This document shows positions 1 through 10,440 of a stretch of 64,000 bases of DNA, one piece after another. The first letter of the stretch is position 1. Each line of letters starts with the position of its first letter. Source of the DNA: Takakia lepidozioides (lineage: Eukaryota; Streptophyta; Takakiopsida; Takakiales; Takakiaceae); NCBI GenBank assembly GCA_030704615.1, contig CM060734.1, positions 13,020,001-13,084,000 on the forward strand. The letters are read 5' to 3'. A program made the translations under genes and the position numbers. The notes under the pieces are model-generated. The model made no database searches. It saw nothing but the letters and a program-made list of their open reading frames with translations, and had not been told where the DNA came from.

Positions 1-1000
1 GAGTAAGCCTCCATGACTTCATCCATCTTCAACACAGTTACTGTGATCATAAAGATCATCTTCTGTATCTGTATCTTAACTCCTCTTATTAATCCCAATG
101 GCTGTACACTTCTTTGATCTGCCATTGTTACTGTAAATGGGGCTGGTTTCATGTTACTTAGACCAAGCTTCTTCCTTAATTGGTCTGTCATGATATTTAC
201 TCCAGAACCTCCATCTATCAGTACATCAGTTAGTTCTGTGCTTCCAATTCTCAATTGGATTACTGGCATAGAATCATCAAAGTCCATGACTGTTTCTCGC
301 CCTTCCGGCTTCACATTATAACTGGTCACCTTGCTGTTCAGGTCTGTGTTTCCTGTCTCCTGGGCAATTCGATTGATTGCTTGATACAGCCTGTGCCTAC
401 AATAAGGTGCCACTTCTAATAGCTGTCCAATGGTAATTTCTGCTTTGGTCTGGCATATTACTTCAGCCAAAGTCTCTTCATTACTTTGTATGTCTGCATC
501 TTCTTTCTTCCTTTCTTCCTCACTCCCTTCTCCTTCTCCATCAGAATCAGAGGAATCTGTCACAGGAATATCAGTACTCTTCTGCATTTCCCTTATAGTA
601 TTTGCCACTTCCTTGTGCAGTTCCTTCTCATCTTTCCAAGTCTCTTCATCTTCAGGCATATCATTGCCACCTTCATTATCATCTTCTTCCTCTACTACTG
701 GAGGTATTAGTTTGGCTTTACTTCTTGTTACTATCATTGTACTTACTTCTGGTACAACACATGGTCTAACCATGTGAGCTGCCACCACTGGGCCCTCATT
801 CACAGGAGCTCTTATCTCATTCTGGTGTCTTATCCAGAATGAACAGGCTGCCCTGCGATGTCCTGGCTGATTACAATAGTAACATAGTTCTTCACCATTG
901 GGTCCTCGCCCTTGGTCTGTTCTTGGATTATTTCTATAATCCTGATTCCCGGGCTGGTAATTCCCCCTTGGATTACCCTGATAGTTGCCTCTGGAATTTC
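1..1000 (-). pseudogene. Gag C-terminus and aspartic protease of element A (partial)
   Basis: After the frameshift near 1000 the minus strand continues collinear with element C 22330-23325. It carries the third zinc knuckle, an acidic Glu/Asp-rich linker (about 430-780) and the protease motif LIDGGSGVNIM (about 190-222). DGGSG is the catalytic aspartate loop typical of Athila/Tat-type proteases. The window edge cuts it off before reverse transcriptase. Confidence 0.7.
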
Positions 1001-2779
1001 TTGGTAATTCCCTCTTGAATTACCTCTCCCTTCCATGCCATTGTTATAACCACCAGACCTACCATAGTGGTCCTGATCATTGTTTCTTCTTGGCTGGGGC
1101 TGCACCTGATGCACCCTTACTTGCCTAGGTTCTCTTGCAGCTGTCCTTCTGTTGTAGTAACAATTCTCAGTAGAATGGTTATCCATTTTACAGATAGTAC
1201 AGTGTTTCTCCCTCATGTGGCATTCTGTGGTGGTATGGCCTTCATTCTGGCACTTTGCACACCATACACCCTTCCTCCAATGTGTTGCAGCCTCTGTGGC
1301 ATATTTCTTCAAGATTTCTTCCAATATTTTTTCATAGTTATCCCTCTTCAACTTCTCCTTTCTCTTACTCTTCCTTTTTAGTTCTTGCTCTTCTTCTTCA
1401 TCTGACTCATCCTCAGAGTCCTCATCATCTCTTTTCTCTCTCCTGAGCATTCCCAATTGCTCAATTCTGTTTGCAGTTTCAAATGCCTCCTCCACTGTAT
1501 TATGGGGTAACATATCCACTTTCTTTTGCAACTCTGGTCTTAGTCCACTCACAAACCAAGTCTTCTGTAAACCGGGTGCTGGTACTGCAGCCAGCTTTTT
1601 CATCATCAATTCCATCTTTTCCATATACTCCTCAACAGTTTCATGCTTCTTTTGCTTTAACTGTCGTAAACTTCCATACACTTCATCTTCAGTTTTACTT
1701 GTCCTGAACCTATTTCGAAATGCTGTACTCAAGCCATTCCAGGTTAGGAAATGATTATCAGGGAATCTTGCATACCATTCACTTGCTTTCTTGATGAGTG
1801 AACAAGGAAACAATCTCATCTTGGCATCATCGCCATTCTCATTGTTCACTATACACATGTGCTCAAATTGGCTAATGTGTACATCGGGATCCCCTTTTCC
1901 TGAATATATTGGAAAGGGTGGTTTTGCCCGTGTTGGTTGTAACGCCATCTGTGGCCCTACCTTCTGCCCACTGACAGGTGCTGGCACCCTTACTGGTGCT
2001 GGTCCTTCTGCACCTGTTGTTTTTGTGGTGGATCTTCCACCAAGTGGTGGCCCTTGAGCACTCCCTGCTTCTAGCCCCACTATATTCACAGTATTCCCAG
2101 CTTCAGTTGCACTACTTCCCACACTCCCTGTCCCCCCAGAGCCAGATCCAGGCCGCCCGCCTGATCCCCCTGAGCCGACACCTTCGTTGGCCTGTGATCC
2201 AAGTGCTCCACTTGATCCAGGTCCAACGGGTTGGGATGTCCTGGTTGTAGTCTCAACCTCAGCTGTTGGGTCTACTTCTTCATATTCTTCCTCTTCCAAT
2301 TTCTTCTCTCTGTTTTCATCCTCCAAGTTCTGCCCTTGGGTTTCTTCTTCACTCATGTAACTCAACTGTAATGGTGTTGGAGAGTCTGAACTCTCCGTTG
2401 GCTCTGCCACATCCTCTTCTCCTTCTTCACCTTCTGCTTCAGAAACTGGAGTTCCTGCTTTTGGTGTTCCATGCCAACTCTTATCAAAGATTTCTGTCAA
2501 ATCTTTTATCCAAGGATGTACCTCAAATCTTTCACCTCGTGATTGATCTTCTTCCTGTACCAATTCCCTTAATCTTTCTTGCAAAGAAACAGAAGGAGTG
2601 GCATCCAACTCTAGTTCTTCCGGTATAGGTGATGTACTCTTTGATCTTAATGGTGTGAGAGGTCCAGATGATTCCCCTATGTCTATTCCTCTCTCCCAAA
2701 GATATGGATAATTAGCTTTCAGATAGCTTTCTCTTTTTGCTGAATATCTCTGGCGTCTAGCTTCTCTTTCATCACTCAT
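830..2779 (-). CDS. gag: Gag polyprotein of element A (C-terminus frameshifted)
   Basis: This 649-residue frame starts MSDEREARRQ, 22 bases after ORF1. It has an acidic, Gly/Ser-rich N-terminal half, then a retrotransposon capsid-type region around residues 285-440 (SEWYARFPDN, LKQKKHETVEEYMEKMELMMKKL), then two CX2CX4HX4C zinc knuckles (CAKCQNEGHTTTEC and CTICKMDNHSTENC) near residues 505-545. A one-base deletion near 1000, relative to element C, changes the frame in the RGNYQ repeat, so the third knuckle (CYYCNQPGHRRAAC in C) is lost and the last 60 or so residues are out of frame. Gag would form the particle and bind element RNA. Confidence 0.8.
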   Translation of the reverse strand: MSDEREARRQRYSAKRESYLKANYPYLWERGIDIGESSGPLTPLRSKSTSPIPEELELDATPSVSLQERLRELVQEEDQSRGERFEVHPWIKDLTEIFDKSWHGTPKAGTPVSEAEGEEGEEDVAEPTESSDSPTPLQLSYMSEEETQGQNLEDENREKKLEEEEYEEVDPTAEVETTTRTSQPVGPGSSGALGSQANEGVGSGGSGGRPGSGSGGTGSVGSSATEAGNTVNIVGLEAGSAQGPPLGGRSTTKTTGAEGPAPVRVPAPVSGQKVGPQMALQPTRAKPPFPIYSGKGDPDVHISQFEHMCIVNNENGDDAKMRLFPCSLIKKASEWYARFPDNHFLTWNGLSTAFRNRFRTSKTEDEVYGSLRQLKQKKHETVEEYMEKMELMMKKLAAVPAPGLQKTWFVSGLRPELQKKVDMLPHNTVEEAFETANRIEQLGMLRREKRDDEDSEDESDEEEEQELKRKSKRKEKLKRDNYEKILEEILKKYATEAATHWRKGVWCAKCQNEGHTTTECHMREKHCTICKMDNHSTENCYYNRRTAAREPRQVRVHQVQPQPRRNNDQDHYGRSGGYNNGMEGRGNSRGNYQEIPEATIRVIQGGITSPGIRIIEIIQEQTKGEDPMVKNYVTIVISQDIAGQPVHSG

Positions 2780-2800
2780 GTCCCATGTCTTTCATTTCTT

Positions 2801-3496
2801 TTAATGTGGCAATAACCATAACTCTCTTCTGTAATATCTCTCGTATATGCCTGGGTTTCTTTCAAGCTTCAATGCACCCTTGGCTATACTTGAAGTCTCC
2901 GTTACCATATAACCATATGGCAAACAAGTCTGGAAAGCTGTTCTTGGTGTGAGTTTGATCCACAAAATATCCTTTGGAATCCAATTCTTTACCAGTACAA
3001 GCTCTTCATGCATATGAGTATAAACATTCACTTTTCTTTCCTCCCAGCCTTCAAACTCTACTCGCTTAATGGATAGCAATGCTATCACATAAACCAATGT
3101 TGGTAACCAACGTGCTCTTCCTCTACAGGCTACCTGATAAATCTTTATCACTCCTTTCTCCAGACCCCATTCCGGATCAGCATCATGCACTCGCTTAAGA
3201 ATATTTTCTTTACAACCGTCTGGCAATTCCAAGAACCTTTGAAAGAATTGTTTGGACAATCTTTCTTCCTTCGTTCCACAGGGAATTTGATTCGCTTCAA
3301 ATTCTTTAATGGTCCAACCACCATGATCCCACCAGATGCCTGTCACATCTGGTTGTTCATGACTCAGTTCCCCAGTATGGTCGCCAAATGTCGCGCTGCT
3401 TTTACTCACCCATCCCTTCGCTATCCGAGGCGGAAACTCCAAGATAGAAGAGTTGGAAATCTCTAAGTACTCAGCCCGCGCAGAACAATCAGTCAT
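2801..3496 (-). CDS. ORF1 of element A, upstream of gag (231 aa, unknown function)
   Basis: This is an intact 231-residue frame that begins inside the LTR (MTDCSARAEYLEIS...), reads through the LTR end and PBS (residues about 36-42) and stops 22 bases before the gag start. Element C encodes the same 231-residue protein with only a handful of substitutions. I recognise no domain. It is rich in aromatic residues (IWWDHGGW near residue 54) and has a hydrophobic stretch near residues 130-140. An extra ORF before gag is known in the Ogre branch of Tat gypsy elements; equivalence here is inference. Some or all of the LTR/PBS part may be untranslated, with initiation at a later methionine. Confidence 0.6.
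   Translation of the reverse strand: MTDCSARAEYLEISNSSILEFPPRIAKGWVSKSSATFGDHTGELSHEQPDVTGIWWDHGGWTIKEFEANQIPCGTKEERLSKQFFQRFLELPDGCKENILKRVHDADPEWGLEKGVIKIYQVACRGRARWLPTLVYVIALLSIKRVEFEGWEERKVNVYTHMHEELVLVKNWIPKDILWIKLTPRTAFQTCLPYGYMVTETSSIAKGALKLERNPGIYERYYRRELWLLPH
3371..3388 (-). other. Primer-binding site of element A
   Basis: Immediately inside the LTR the minus strand reads TTTGGCGACCATACTGGG, identical to element C. It begins with the TGG expected of a PBS complementary to a tRNA 3' CCA end. I could not assign the tRNA. Confidence 0.65.
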
Positions 3497-4394
3497 GACC
3501 TACAGCTAGTGTATCATGGGGTGTTTCCTATTTGTTTTCCTTTTGGCATTCATGTTAGCTACCTTACCATTGATAATTAAGTATCAGTTTGCTTTATCAA
3601 TCTATTGGATTCCATCAACTCATCCATTCATTCCACAACTTCACTCTGATCTCTCTACACAGTGTGATTGTATCGTATAAGTATCCGATTAGGATTTATC
3701 AGGTATCAGGCCGAAGCCATTGTGTCTCTAATCTGCTCTACTATATCACTACCGCTTTGCATATAACGAGCATCTACTAATCCTCTTTCCTCCTTCACCG
3801 CACTCTCCATCTTGGCTTCCGATCTCCTCCCATGCATGACCCCGAAGTCCTCCCCCTTCCGTGCTTCCCAGAATCCCCCCATTCCGTCCTTGCTTCTCCC
3901 TTTTTCTCCTACCCGTGGCTCTAACCGTTTTCCTCACTAACCGTCGTCCGTGAACTAACATGTTCCATTTGCAGGTGTTGTTCCCCACAGTCGTTCCCTG
4001 TCCTGCTCTCCGTTCCCTATGGTCGTGACAGCTGTGTCAAGCTGTGACTGGCTGTGTGAAACTGTGACGGGCTGTGACTGGCTGTGCGACTGTGACGGGC
4101 TGTGTTGGCTGTGTCGGCTGTAACGCTCTGTGTTGGCTGTGTCGGCTGTGACGACTGTGACGGGCTGTGTGGGCTGTGTGGGCTGTGACGGGCTGTGACG
4201 GGCTGTGTCGGCTGTGTCGGCTGTGACGACTGTGACGGCTGTGTGGGCTGTGTGGGCTGTGACGGGCTGTGTAACCCCCCTCTACAGTGCGCTGCTGTCA
4301 CCCCTAAGGCTCCTGTTGGTCTCAGTCTGTGCAAAAATTAAGGGTACCCTACAAATCCCGTATAAGTGTCTAAGTCCCAAACAGTCCTCTAACA
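3389..4394 (-). repeat. 5' LTR of element A
   Basis: The segment reads TGTTAGAGGACTG at its start and ends GCGACA on the minus strand, giving TG...CA termini and about 1006 bases. It is collinear with both LTRs of element C. It contains a CACAGCC-type minisatellite near its start. The start codon of ORF1 lies inside its last 110 bases. Confidence 0.85.
4021..4275. repeat. CACAGCC minisatellite in the LTR of A
   Basis: The plus strand shows GGCTGTGTGGGCTGTGACG-like units over about 250 bases, with unit boundaries set by GGCTGTG. The same array, with different unit order, occurs in both LTRs of element C, so it belongs to the family's LTR. It has no unique spacers and is not a CRISPR array. 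Confidence 0.85.
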
Positions 4395-5045
4395 ACGATC
4401 CTCCCCGAGGATCGAATCGCCTTACTGCAACAACATTGCTTGCAACCGCTCATGATGCCGCTTTTGGCAACACCTTGAGCAAGGGTTCACCTCGAACCCT
4501 CTTTGACTAGGAAGATAACCTTGAACCAACCGGGCGCCCCCAATCACTACAATTGGGTCCGCCTTGGAATGCTGGCCTGAGGTACGGGAACACGCCGAAG
4601 CCGCACTACGACTTTGTCCCGAGGCTACTCAATTATAGTACGTGAACGGAAGCACGTAGCTTCCGCGTTAGCCCGCACTACAAAGCAACCCCCTCGGTAG
4701 CGCAGTTATAGTATGCGCACGCGCCAGGTGCGTACTAGCTCGTGAACTCCTGAAGAAGGCGCAAGTTTCCTTGCCCCTTGGATGGGAGTCACCCGATTTT
4801 GGCACTGCGCAAACACACGATTAACCCAATTTACCTCTCCCACTTTTGTAAGCTAGCATGCATTCTACACACTAGCCAACCACACCATGCATCACCATTC
4901 CAAACAAAATAGGACGCACAACATTTGGAACCCATTTCCTTTATAACAAATTTTTGTACAATACAAGTTTTTGCAGTCGGATTCCTAAGCTAGCTAAGCC
5001 GGGCTAAGCATGCATTTCCTTCCCCACGCTCCAAGGTTGATGTCC
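4395..5045 (-). other. 3' untranslated region of chromovirus D
   Basis: No coding potential seen between the polyprotein stop (5049) and element A. It does not match the LTR at 9652-10024, so it is taken as the 3' UTR, cut short by A. Confidence 0.45.
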
Positions 5046-5048
5046 CCA

Positions 5049-5684
5049 TCAACGCTTCTTCCGCTTTTGAGGTCGCCCTTCGAAAACTGCAACCGCCTCG
5101 GATGCGTTTCCCATTTCTGAGGCACGCACCCAAGATGCCTCCACATGATGATAGCCCTTCCATTTGACGAGATACTCCGTTTCTCGGTTCTTGAACCTCC
5201 TCGACTTAAGTACTGCCTCCACCTCGTACTCAGGTTCATTTTCATGATCCAACAGCACAGGTGGCGGACGCAACACTTGATGCCGATTCAGACGCGCTTC
5301 ATCTTTGAAGTAAGGCTTCAAAAGGGAGACGTGGAATATTGGATGCACCTTGCTGTTTGCCGGCAACTCCAATTCATACACATCCTCATTCATAACCTTC
5401 CGGATGCAAAAGGGTCCCGCATACGGAGGTACGAATTTTGGACTCACTTCCGGAGGTAGTCGAAAATTCTTGATGTTCAACCAGACCTCCGTGCCTGCCT
5501 CAAACTTCACTTTCCTCCGCTTCCGATTCGCCTGCCTTTCATACCGTTTCCTAGCTTTGGCAATGTTGTACTTTGTGAGCTTCAACAAACGCTCGCGTTC
5601 TTCCAATACCGCCGCTACTGCCGGTTCCTCAACGTCCTGGGCGGCCCAACTTGTCGGCACCAGAGGTGCTTTTCCATAGATCAA
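5049..5684 (-). pseudogene. Integrase C-terminal domain with chromodomain (D)
   Basis: This 211-residue frame starts in the integrase (MIYGKAPLVP), passes a basic stretch (RKRYERQANRKRRKVKF), the small barrel (GTEVWLNIKNF, PYAGPFCI, HPIFHVSLLKPY) and ends in a chromodomain at about residues 150-205 (EYEVEAVLKSRRF, EYLVKWKGY, ASWVRASEM). The aromatic cage residues Y, W and W are in place. Chromodomains of chromoviruses direct integration to heterochromatic histone marks. The frame to the integrase core upstream is broken between 5684 and 5800. Confidence 0.85.
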
Positions 5685-5799
5685 TACGAAAGGGAAAACT
5701 CCCGTTGCGGAGTATTCTGTGTTATTATAACAGAACTCTAGCCGCGTCTAAGTGTTCCACCCAGTCTGTTTGGTCTGCCGACACGTAATTCCGCAAGAT

Positions 5800-6153
5800 C
5801 TACTTCACTACGGAATTCACTCTTTCCGTTTGGCCGTCGGTCGTAGGTCGGAAGGCGGTGCTCATCTTCAGCCTCATCCCCATCTTCTTCCAAAGTGCCC
5901 TCCAAAATTTACTCGTAAACTTTGGATCGCGGTCCGAGACAATATCCTTCGGGACTCCATGATGCTTTAAGACGTGGGCAAAGTAAAGTCGCCCTGTTTC
6001 TTGCGCCGTTGCCGTCTCCTTGGTGGGGATGAAATGGCCCATTTTACTGAACCTATCCACCACCACCATGATTGCATCGAATCCTTTTGACAGCGGCATA
6101 GCAGTCATGAAATCCATCGAGACGCTTTCCCAAGTCCCCTCTGGAATCGGCAA
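5800..6153 (-). pseudogene. Integrase catalytic core (D)
   Basis: The DDE core is readable: SVSMDFMTAMP (first Asp), VSDRDPKFTS (second Asp), and DGQTERVN (Glu). These are the D,D(35)E residues that catalyse strand transfer. The frame stops after VNSVVK where intact relatives continue into LRNYV; that sequence is still readable just downstream with two stops. Confidence 0.85.
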
Positions 6154-6159
6154 GGGTTG

Positions 6160-6651
6160 TCACAGCCCCGCTTGCTTTTTGTACTCGCTCCGGTTTTGTT
6201 GGCATGTGGTGCATGTCTTGACATACTCCTCTGCCTCCTCCCTCAGTTTGGGCCAGAAATACTCTTTCTTCAAGAGTGCCGCAGTGCGCTTGGCTCCGCC
6301 GTGGCCCGCAAGCGGGCTATCATGGCATTCTCTCAAGAGGCTATCTCTGATCCCTCCCTTCGGCACATAGAGACGCTTTTGCTTATACCGGAGCAGTCCA
6401 TTTTGCAAGTGGAACTGCGATTTAACCCCCATCCTCAAGTCCTGCATCACGGACTTCGCCAGCTCATCCTTCCGGATCTTCCTTTGGAGCGCCGTCTCGC
6501 CCCTGTACACCAACAGGAGCTGCTGCTTTCTACTTAAAGCATCGGCCACCACGTTGTCCCGTCCCGGTTTTGTACTGGATATCCACGTCGAACACCGCCA
6601 AAGTATCTTGCCACCTAAGTTGTTTTGGGGACAACTTGGGTTGCGTGGCAA
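6160..6651 (-). pseudogene. RNase H tail and integrase zinc-binding domain (D)
   Basis: It begins in the connection after RNase H (KPGRDNVVADALSRK) and continues into the integrase HHCC domain: HDSPLAGHGGAKRTAALLKKEYFWP then CTTCQQNR. The paired histidines and CX2C bind zinc. A stop follows at KKQAGL, six bases before the core frame begins. Confidence 0.8.
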
Positions 6652-7138
6652 AACACTTCACCGTGACATTGTCCGTGAACACCTTCACTGGGTTGGAACC
6701 AACATAGTGGCGCCAAAGCTCAAGACAGTGCACCACCGCCTTCATCTCTTTCTCGTGCGTCGGCCACCGTCGCTCCACTTCATTCAGTTTCTTACTTTCG
6801 TAATCCACTGGACGTCCATCTTGCATCAGTACACCCCCAATCGCGAAGTCCGACGCATCTGTATGAATCTCGAACGGACGATCGAACTCCGGGATTTTCA
6901 AGACTGGAGCTTCCGCCATCTGCTGCTTCAATTCAGCAAAAGCTTGGCCACAAAAGGCGTTCCATGCCCAGACTTTGGATTTACACAGAAGGTCTGACAG
7001 CGGCCCCGCGATCTTGGCGAAATTTCTCACATACTTCCGGTAATAGGAGGCGAGTGCTAGGAAGGATCGCACTCCCGGGACCGAAGTCGGAGGCTCCCAG
7101 TTCAAGATTGCCCTCACCTTCCTGTCATCTGATCCCAT
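6530..7138 (-). pseudogene. RT thumb/connection and RNase H (D)
   Basis: Residues 1-65 hold the RT end (PPTSVPGVRSFLALASYYRKYV), followed by the RT-linked RNase H signature FEIHTDASDFAIGGVL and THEKEMKAVVHCLELWRHY (catalytic Asp and Glu). The frame drifts after YKTGTG and is continued by the next segment, so a small indel lies near 6560. Confidence 0.85.
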
Positions 7139-8576
7139 CCTGTGTAATCACATGCCCCAGGAACTCCCCTTTTGTGACCCCGAATTCGCACTTTGAAGCT
7201 TTGGCATACAACTTCCCTTCCCGCAAATTCTGGAACACCCTTTTGAGGTGCTCCAGGTGCTCCTCCTTTGTTTTCAAATACACCAAGATGTCGTCGATGT
7301 ACACGATCACAAAGTCATCCAACCACTCCTGGAAAAGGTTGTTCATCAGCGTGCTAAAGGTCGCGGGAGCGTTGGTGAGTCCAAAAGACATCACCAAGAA
7401 CTCAAATGAATCATACCTTGTCCTGCACGCGGTCTTCTCCTCATCTCCTTCCGCCACTCGAATTTGATGATAGTCGGAGCGCAGATCGATCCGGCTGAAA
7501 TACTTCGCTCCTGCCAACCGATTGAAAAGGTCGTCGATCCTTGGCAAAGGGTACCGGTTTTTTATATTCACCTTATTCAAAGCCCTGTAATCTACACACA
7601 TCCGCAGCGTCCCATCCTTCTTGTCTGCGAATAGCACCGGGGCTCCGTAAAGTGACTTACTCGGCCGGATGTACCCCTTTGACATTAGATCTTTGAGCTG
7701 AGTCTTCAGCTCGACCAACTCTCTGTGGCTCAACCAGTAGGGCGCCTTGGCAGGCGGTTCCGATCCCGGTATCACCTCAATCTTGTGGTCAACTCCTCTT
7801 CGCGGTGGCAAGCCACTTGGTAAATCCTCCGGCATCACATCCTGGTATTTCTCCAAAATCCCCTTGATCCAATCTGGGCTTGGCTCCCCATCGCCTTCTC
7901 CCTTCACTTCTCTAATGTAGAGCAAAAACTGGGGCTCGTGTGCCTCCTCCACGGCCCACTCCCTTGCTGACAGAAGGTTTATTCGCCCTCCCACGGGCTT
8001 GGGCGTTTCCGACACTCGTAAGACCTCGCCACCATTCCCACATGGCAGCGTGACTACTCTCTTGCGGCCATCTATGACCGCTCCGGATTTGCTCAAAAAT
8101 GTCATCCCCAAAATGAGATCCACTCCATCGATCTCGTAGATGGTGAAGTTCTCACGTCCCTCCCAACTCCCCAGTTGAAGAGGAACATCAAACGCCAACC
8201 TTGTCGCCAATTGCGGTTCTCCTTTGGCAGAACGCACCTCAATAGAGGCCCCCACGTCACTTGTCGGGAGTCCCTGCTTTTGTGCCGTTGCCGGTGTCAT
8301 GAAGGAGTGTGACGCTCCTGTGTCCACCAACAACGACACGTTAGTTCCGGATATTATCCCATCCACGAACAATAACTGACTCCCTTTACGTAAGGCTCCA
8401 ATTTCCTGATACAACTCACAAGAAAATTTGCCTACCTTGCAAGTTCTGGCGACCACCACTTCCACCAAGCGACTGATGGTATCTTCTGACAGCTCTGTGG
8501 TCGCCCGAGTCATGTTCAATTGCCGGGGCTTTGTGCACTTCTTGGCCATGTGCCCGGGCTCCCCGCAATGAAACAC
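7125..8576 (-). pseudogene. pol: Gag zinc knuckle, aspartic protease and reverse transcriptase (D)
   Basis: A 483-residue open stretch starts at a gag knuckle ([16 protein letters not shown]2CX4HX4C). Protease follows with [13 protein letters not shown] near residue 85 and the flap/end motif [11 protein letters not shown] begins around residue 265 and has [46 protein letters not shown] and the catalytic YIDDILVY. Gag and pol therefore share one frame in this family, as in many chromoviruses. It stops at ITQDGIR, where a one-base shift leads into the RNase H piece. Confidence 0.88.
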
Positions 8577-9596
8577 ACTCCATCAAAGGTTGCCTTCTGT
8601 CCGCCATAGGCCGCTCCACCCGCTTTTCCTTTCGAAGCACCGGGTGCTGCCTTGACTTGTGAAGGCCCTCCCTTTGATTTCCACGTGCCATTGTCGCCGC
8701 GTGGCCTATCCCACTTCTTTTCCGGTCGGAAAAAGTCACCTTCCCGCCGGGTCTTCTTGTGGTTCCGCTCCGTATGGCCTTGTCTTTCACCCTTAGGGAC
8801 ATCCGAGAAACATTCAGCCCTCTCAATTGCCTCGTTCAAAGTCTTAGGTGGCTTCTCCTCCAACTTCCGCCTGGCCCATGGGGCCAGTCCCGCCACAAAG
8901 TTGAAGACCATTTCTGGTTCTGCCATGTCCGCGACTTCGAGCAACAGCACATTGAAAGCCTGGACATATCCCCGAATGTCATCTGTTTGCTTCAAATTCC
9001 TCATCTTGTCCTGGGCGAGCCAGGACGCGTTGAGGGGCACAAACTACCTCTTCATCAATTCCTTGAACCCACTCCAGTTCAAGGTTTCCGGGCTTGGAAC
9101 TCGGTCGTGAAGGCGTTTCTGCCACCATTGTTGAGCATAGCCCCTCAAATAGGTGGGAGCCACTTCCACCCGATCCTCGTCACTCAACTTGGCCGCCCGG
9201 AAGTACTGCTCTAGCTCCAAGAGCCAGGTGTTGAGTGCCTTCCGATTTCGGACGCCCTCGAAGGTGCCGGGTTCCTTAGGTTTCACCTTAAACTTTGCCT
9301 TAGTGGAAGTGGCATTAGCCGCCTTCAACACGTCTTTCAACGTCCCGCCAAATTGCGCCAACAACCCTTCCCAAAAGGCCGCCGGCATGGGAGGCATCTG
9401 TTGGTCGGTCGGAGCTCTCAGGGATTTCTCAGGCTCCGACTCCTCAGATTCCTCACGTTCTTGAGCGGCCTCGTTTTCGGAAAACATGCATCGCTTCCTA
9501 AAACGGCCGCCTCGGTGACACGTCGCCCCCATCGGGCTCACCAGGATCATCATCTTTTCGGCCGTTCCGCTTTCGCTTTGGCTTGCCCGACCCCAT
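8516..9596 (-). pseudogene. gag: Gag of chromovirus D
   Basis: The likely start is the ATG at 9596, giving the basic N-terminus MGSGKPKRKRNGRK, about 40 bases inside the PBS. A frameshift near 9505 leads to the acidic stretch EREESEESEPEKS and then the capsid region (TWLLELEQYFRAAKL, AQQWWQKRL, NWSGFKELMKR). A TAG at about 9041-9043 replaces the CAG glutamine codon that copy J keeps. The frame continues to PEMVFNFVAGLAPWARRKL and a basic tail before the zinc knuckle. Confidence 0.75.
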
Positions 9597-9637
9597 GATG
9601 AGGCCAATCCCAAGGACAATCGCGTACTGAACTCTAA

Positions 9638-9649
9638 GCTCTGATACCA
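9638..9649 (-). other. Primer-binding site of D (initiator tRNA-Met type)
   Basis: The minus strand reads TGGTATCAGAGC just inside the LTR, the classical PBS complementary to the 3' end of initiator methionine tRNA. Copy J has the same site at 42647-42658. Confidence 0.85.
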
Positions 9650-9651
9650 AG

Positions 9652-10024
9652 TGTCGCGCACCTCACTTCGGTAAGCTCTCCCCTCAAGTCATAGTTACTC
9701 GCTTGATGCACGCGCCTAACTCCCAACCTGGCCGCCGGGCCAACTTGGAGCTTCGGCTGCTCACCGGGGCATAACGGTCCCCCTTTGATCTCCCAAAGAA
9801 CCCTCCAACGATTTGGAACCAGCGGAATTCCCTTTGGTAGTTGGCAGTCCGGAACAGCTCCCCACTCTTTGGTCGCTTTCCGGCTCGCTCGCTTACTCAC
9901 TAGTTTTTGGTCACCAACGGGCTTGCACCGTTCTCGGGGTTACTACTCCCTATATATATTTCTGTAGCTGTCCGCGGGGGTTTCACAAACAACCATGCCA
10001 TTTTATGGCGAACCACCACGAACA
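9652..10024 (-). repeat. 5' LTR of chromovirus D
   Basis: About 373 bases, with minus-strand ends TGTTCGTGG...GCGCGACA (TG...CA). The inner edge is set by the PBS; the outer edge is where similarity to copy J (42661-43024) ends, give or take a few bases. Confidence 0.7.
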
Positions 10025-10440
10025 CCCTCGACTCCCGGTGATGAGTCGCGGTGAGTCTTGGCCCACCCACCACGGCCCCTATGGACCGTGATGAGTCCCA
10101 AGACTCCCCACGACTCCCACCACGAGGTCTCCGCCCCAGGGTGAATCCTATGCCACCCCCACTAAGTCCTGCTAAGCTACCACCACCCCTTGTGGAGCCA
10201 CCCCCACCGCAACCCGGTGTGCGGGGCTCCACCTAGTGAGCGCCTCTGCCTCCTTGAGTGCCTTGGGCACTCAAGGGTGCTTCAGCCCCCCCATACCTAT
10301 CGCTGCCACTGCCCCCACCATAGGGGCAGCCCCTCTTGTGTCCCGACCCCCTGCCCTCAAGGCAAAGGGCCGCGACAAGTTGAGTCCACCTTGTCTGGAG
10401 TGGTGGTGGTCGGCGGGTATATAACGGAGGTGGTGTGACT
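10025..10440. other. No gene recognised
   Basis: Proline-codon-rich, GC-rich sequence with short open frames and no recognisable domain. It lies between the chromovirus LTR and the LINE remnant. A line of CCACC/CCCC blocks gives low complexity. Confidence 0.4.

Larger units (their letters stand above)
1..4394 (-). mobile_element. Element A: 5' part of an Athila/Tat-like Ty3/gypsy retrotransposon
   Basis: Read on the minus strand it starts with an LTR at 4394, then a PBS, an extra ORF, gag and the beginning of protease, and it runs off the window at base 1. It is the same family as element C: the LTR, ORF1 and gag match closely throughout, and base 1 of A corresponds to about 23325 in C. A retains the central gag region that C has lost. 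The LTR outer edge at 4394 abuts sequence belonging to the 3' end of chromovirus D, so A most likely inserted into D. The other flank lies outside the window, so no target-site duplication can be checked (5-base flank here is ACGAT). Confidence 0.85.
4395..10024 (-). mobile_element. Element D: Ty3/gypsy chromovirus (3' LTR not present)
   Basis: Minus-strand order is LTR (10024-9652), initiator-Met PBS, gag, protease, RT, RNase H, integrase, chromodomain, 3' untranslated region. The reading frame is broken at least five times, so it is dead. Element A begins at 4394 where the 3' UTR and 3' LTR of D would continue, implying that A inserted into D. A second copy (J) with the same LTR and gag sits at 41568-43024. 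Confidence 0.85.

Noticed and set aside
430-2628. Several 60-120-codon frames on the plus strand opposite gag of A
   Set aside because: They are low-complexity Ser/Leu/Phe-rich mirror frames of the acidic gag on the minus strand.
4530-4760. A tRNA or small RNA gene in the chromovirus 3' UTR (tRNA-like GGATCGAATC nearby)
   Set aside because: No cloverleaf could be traced around the motif, and no A/B box pair at the right spacing was seen.
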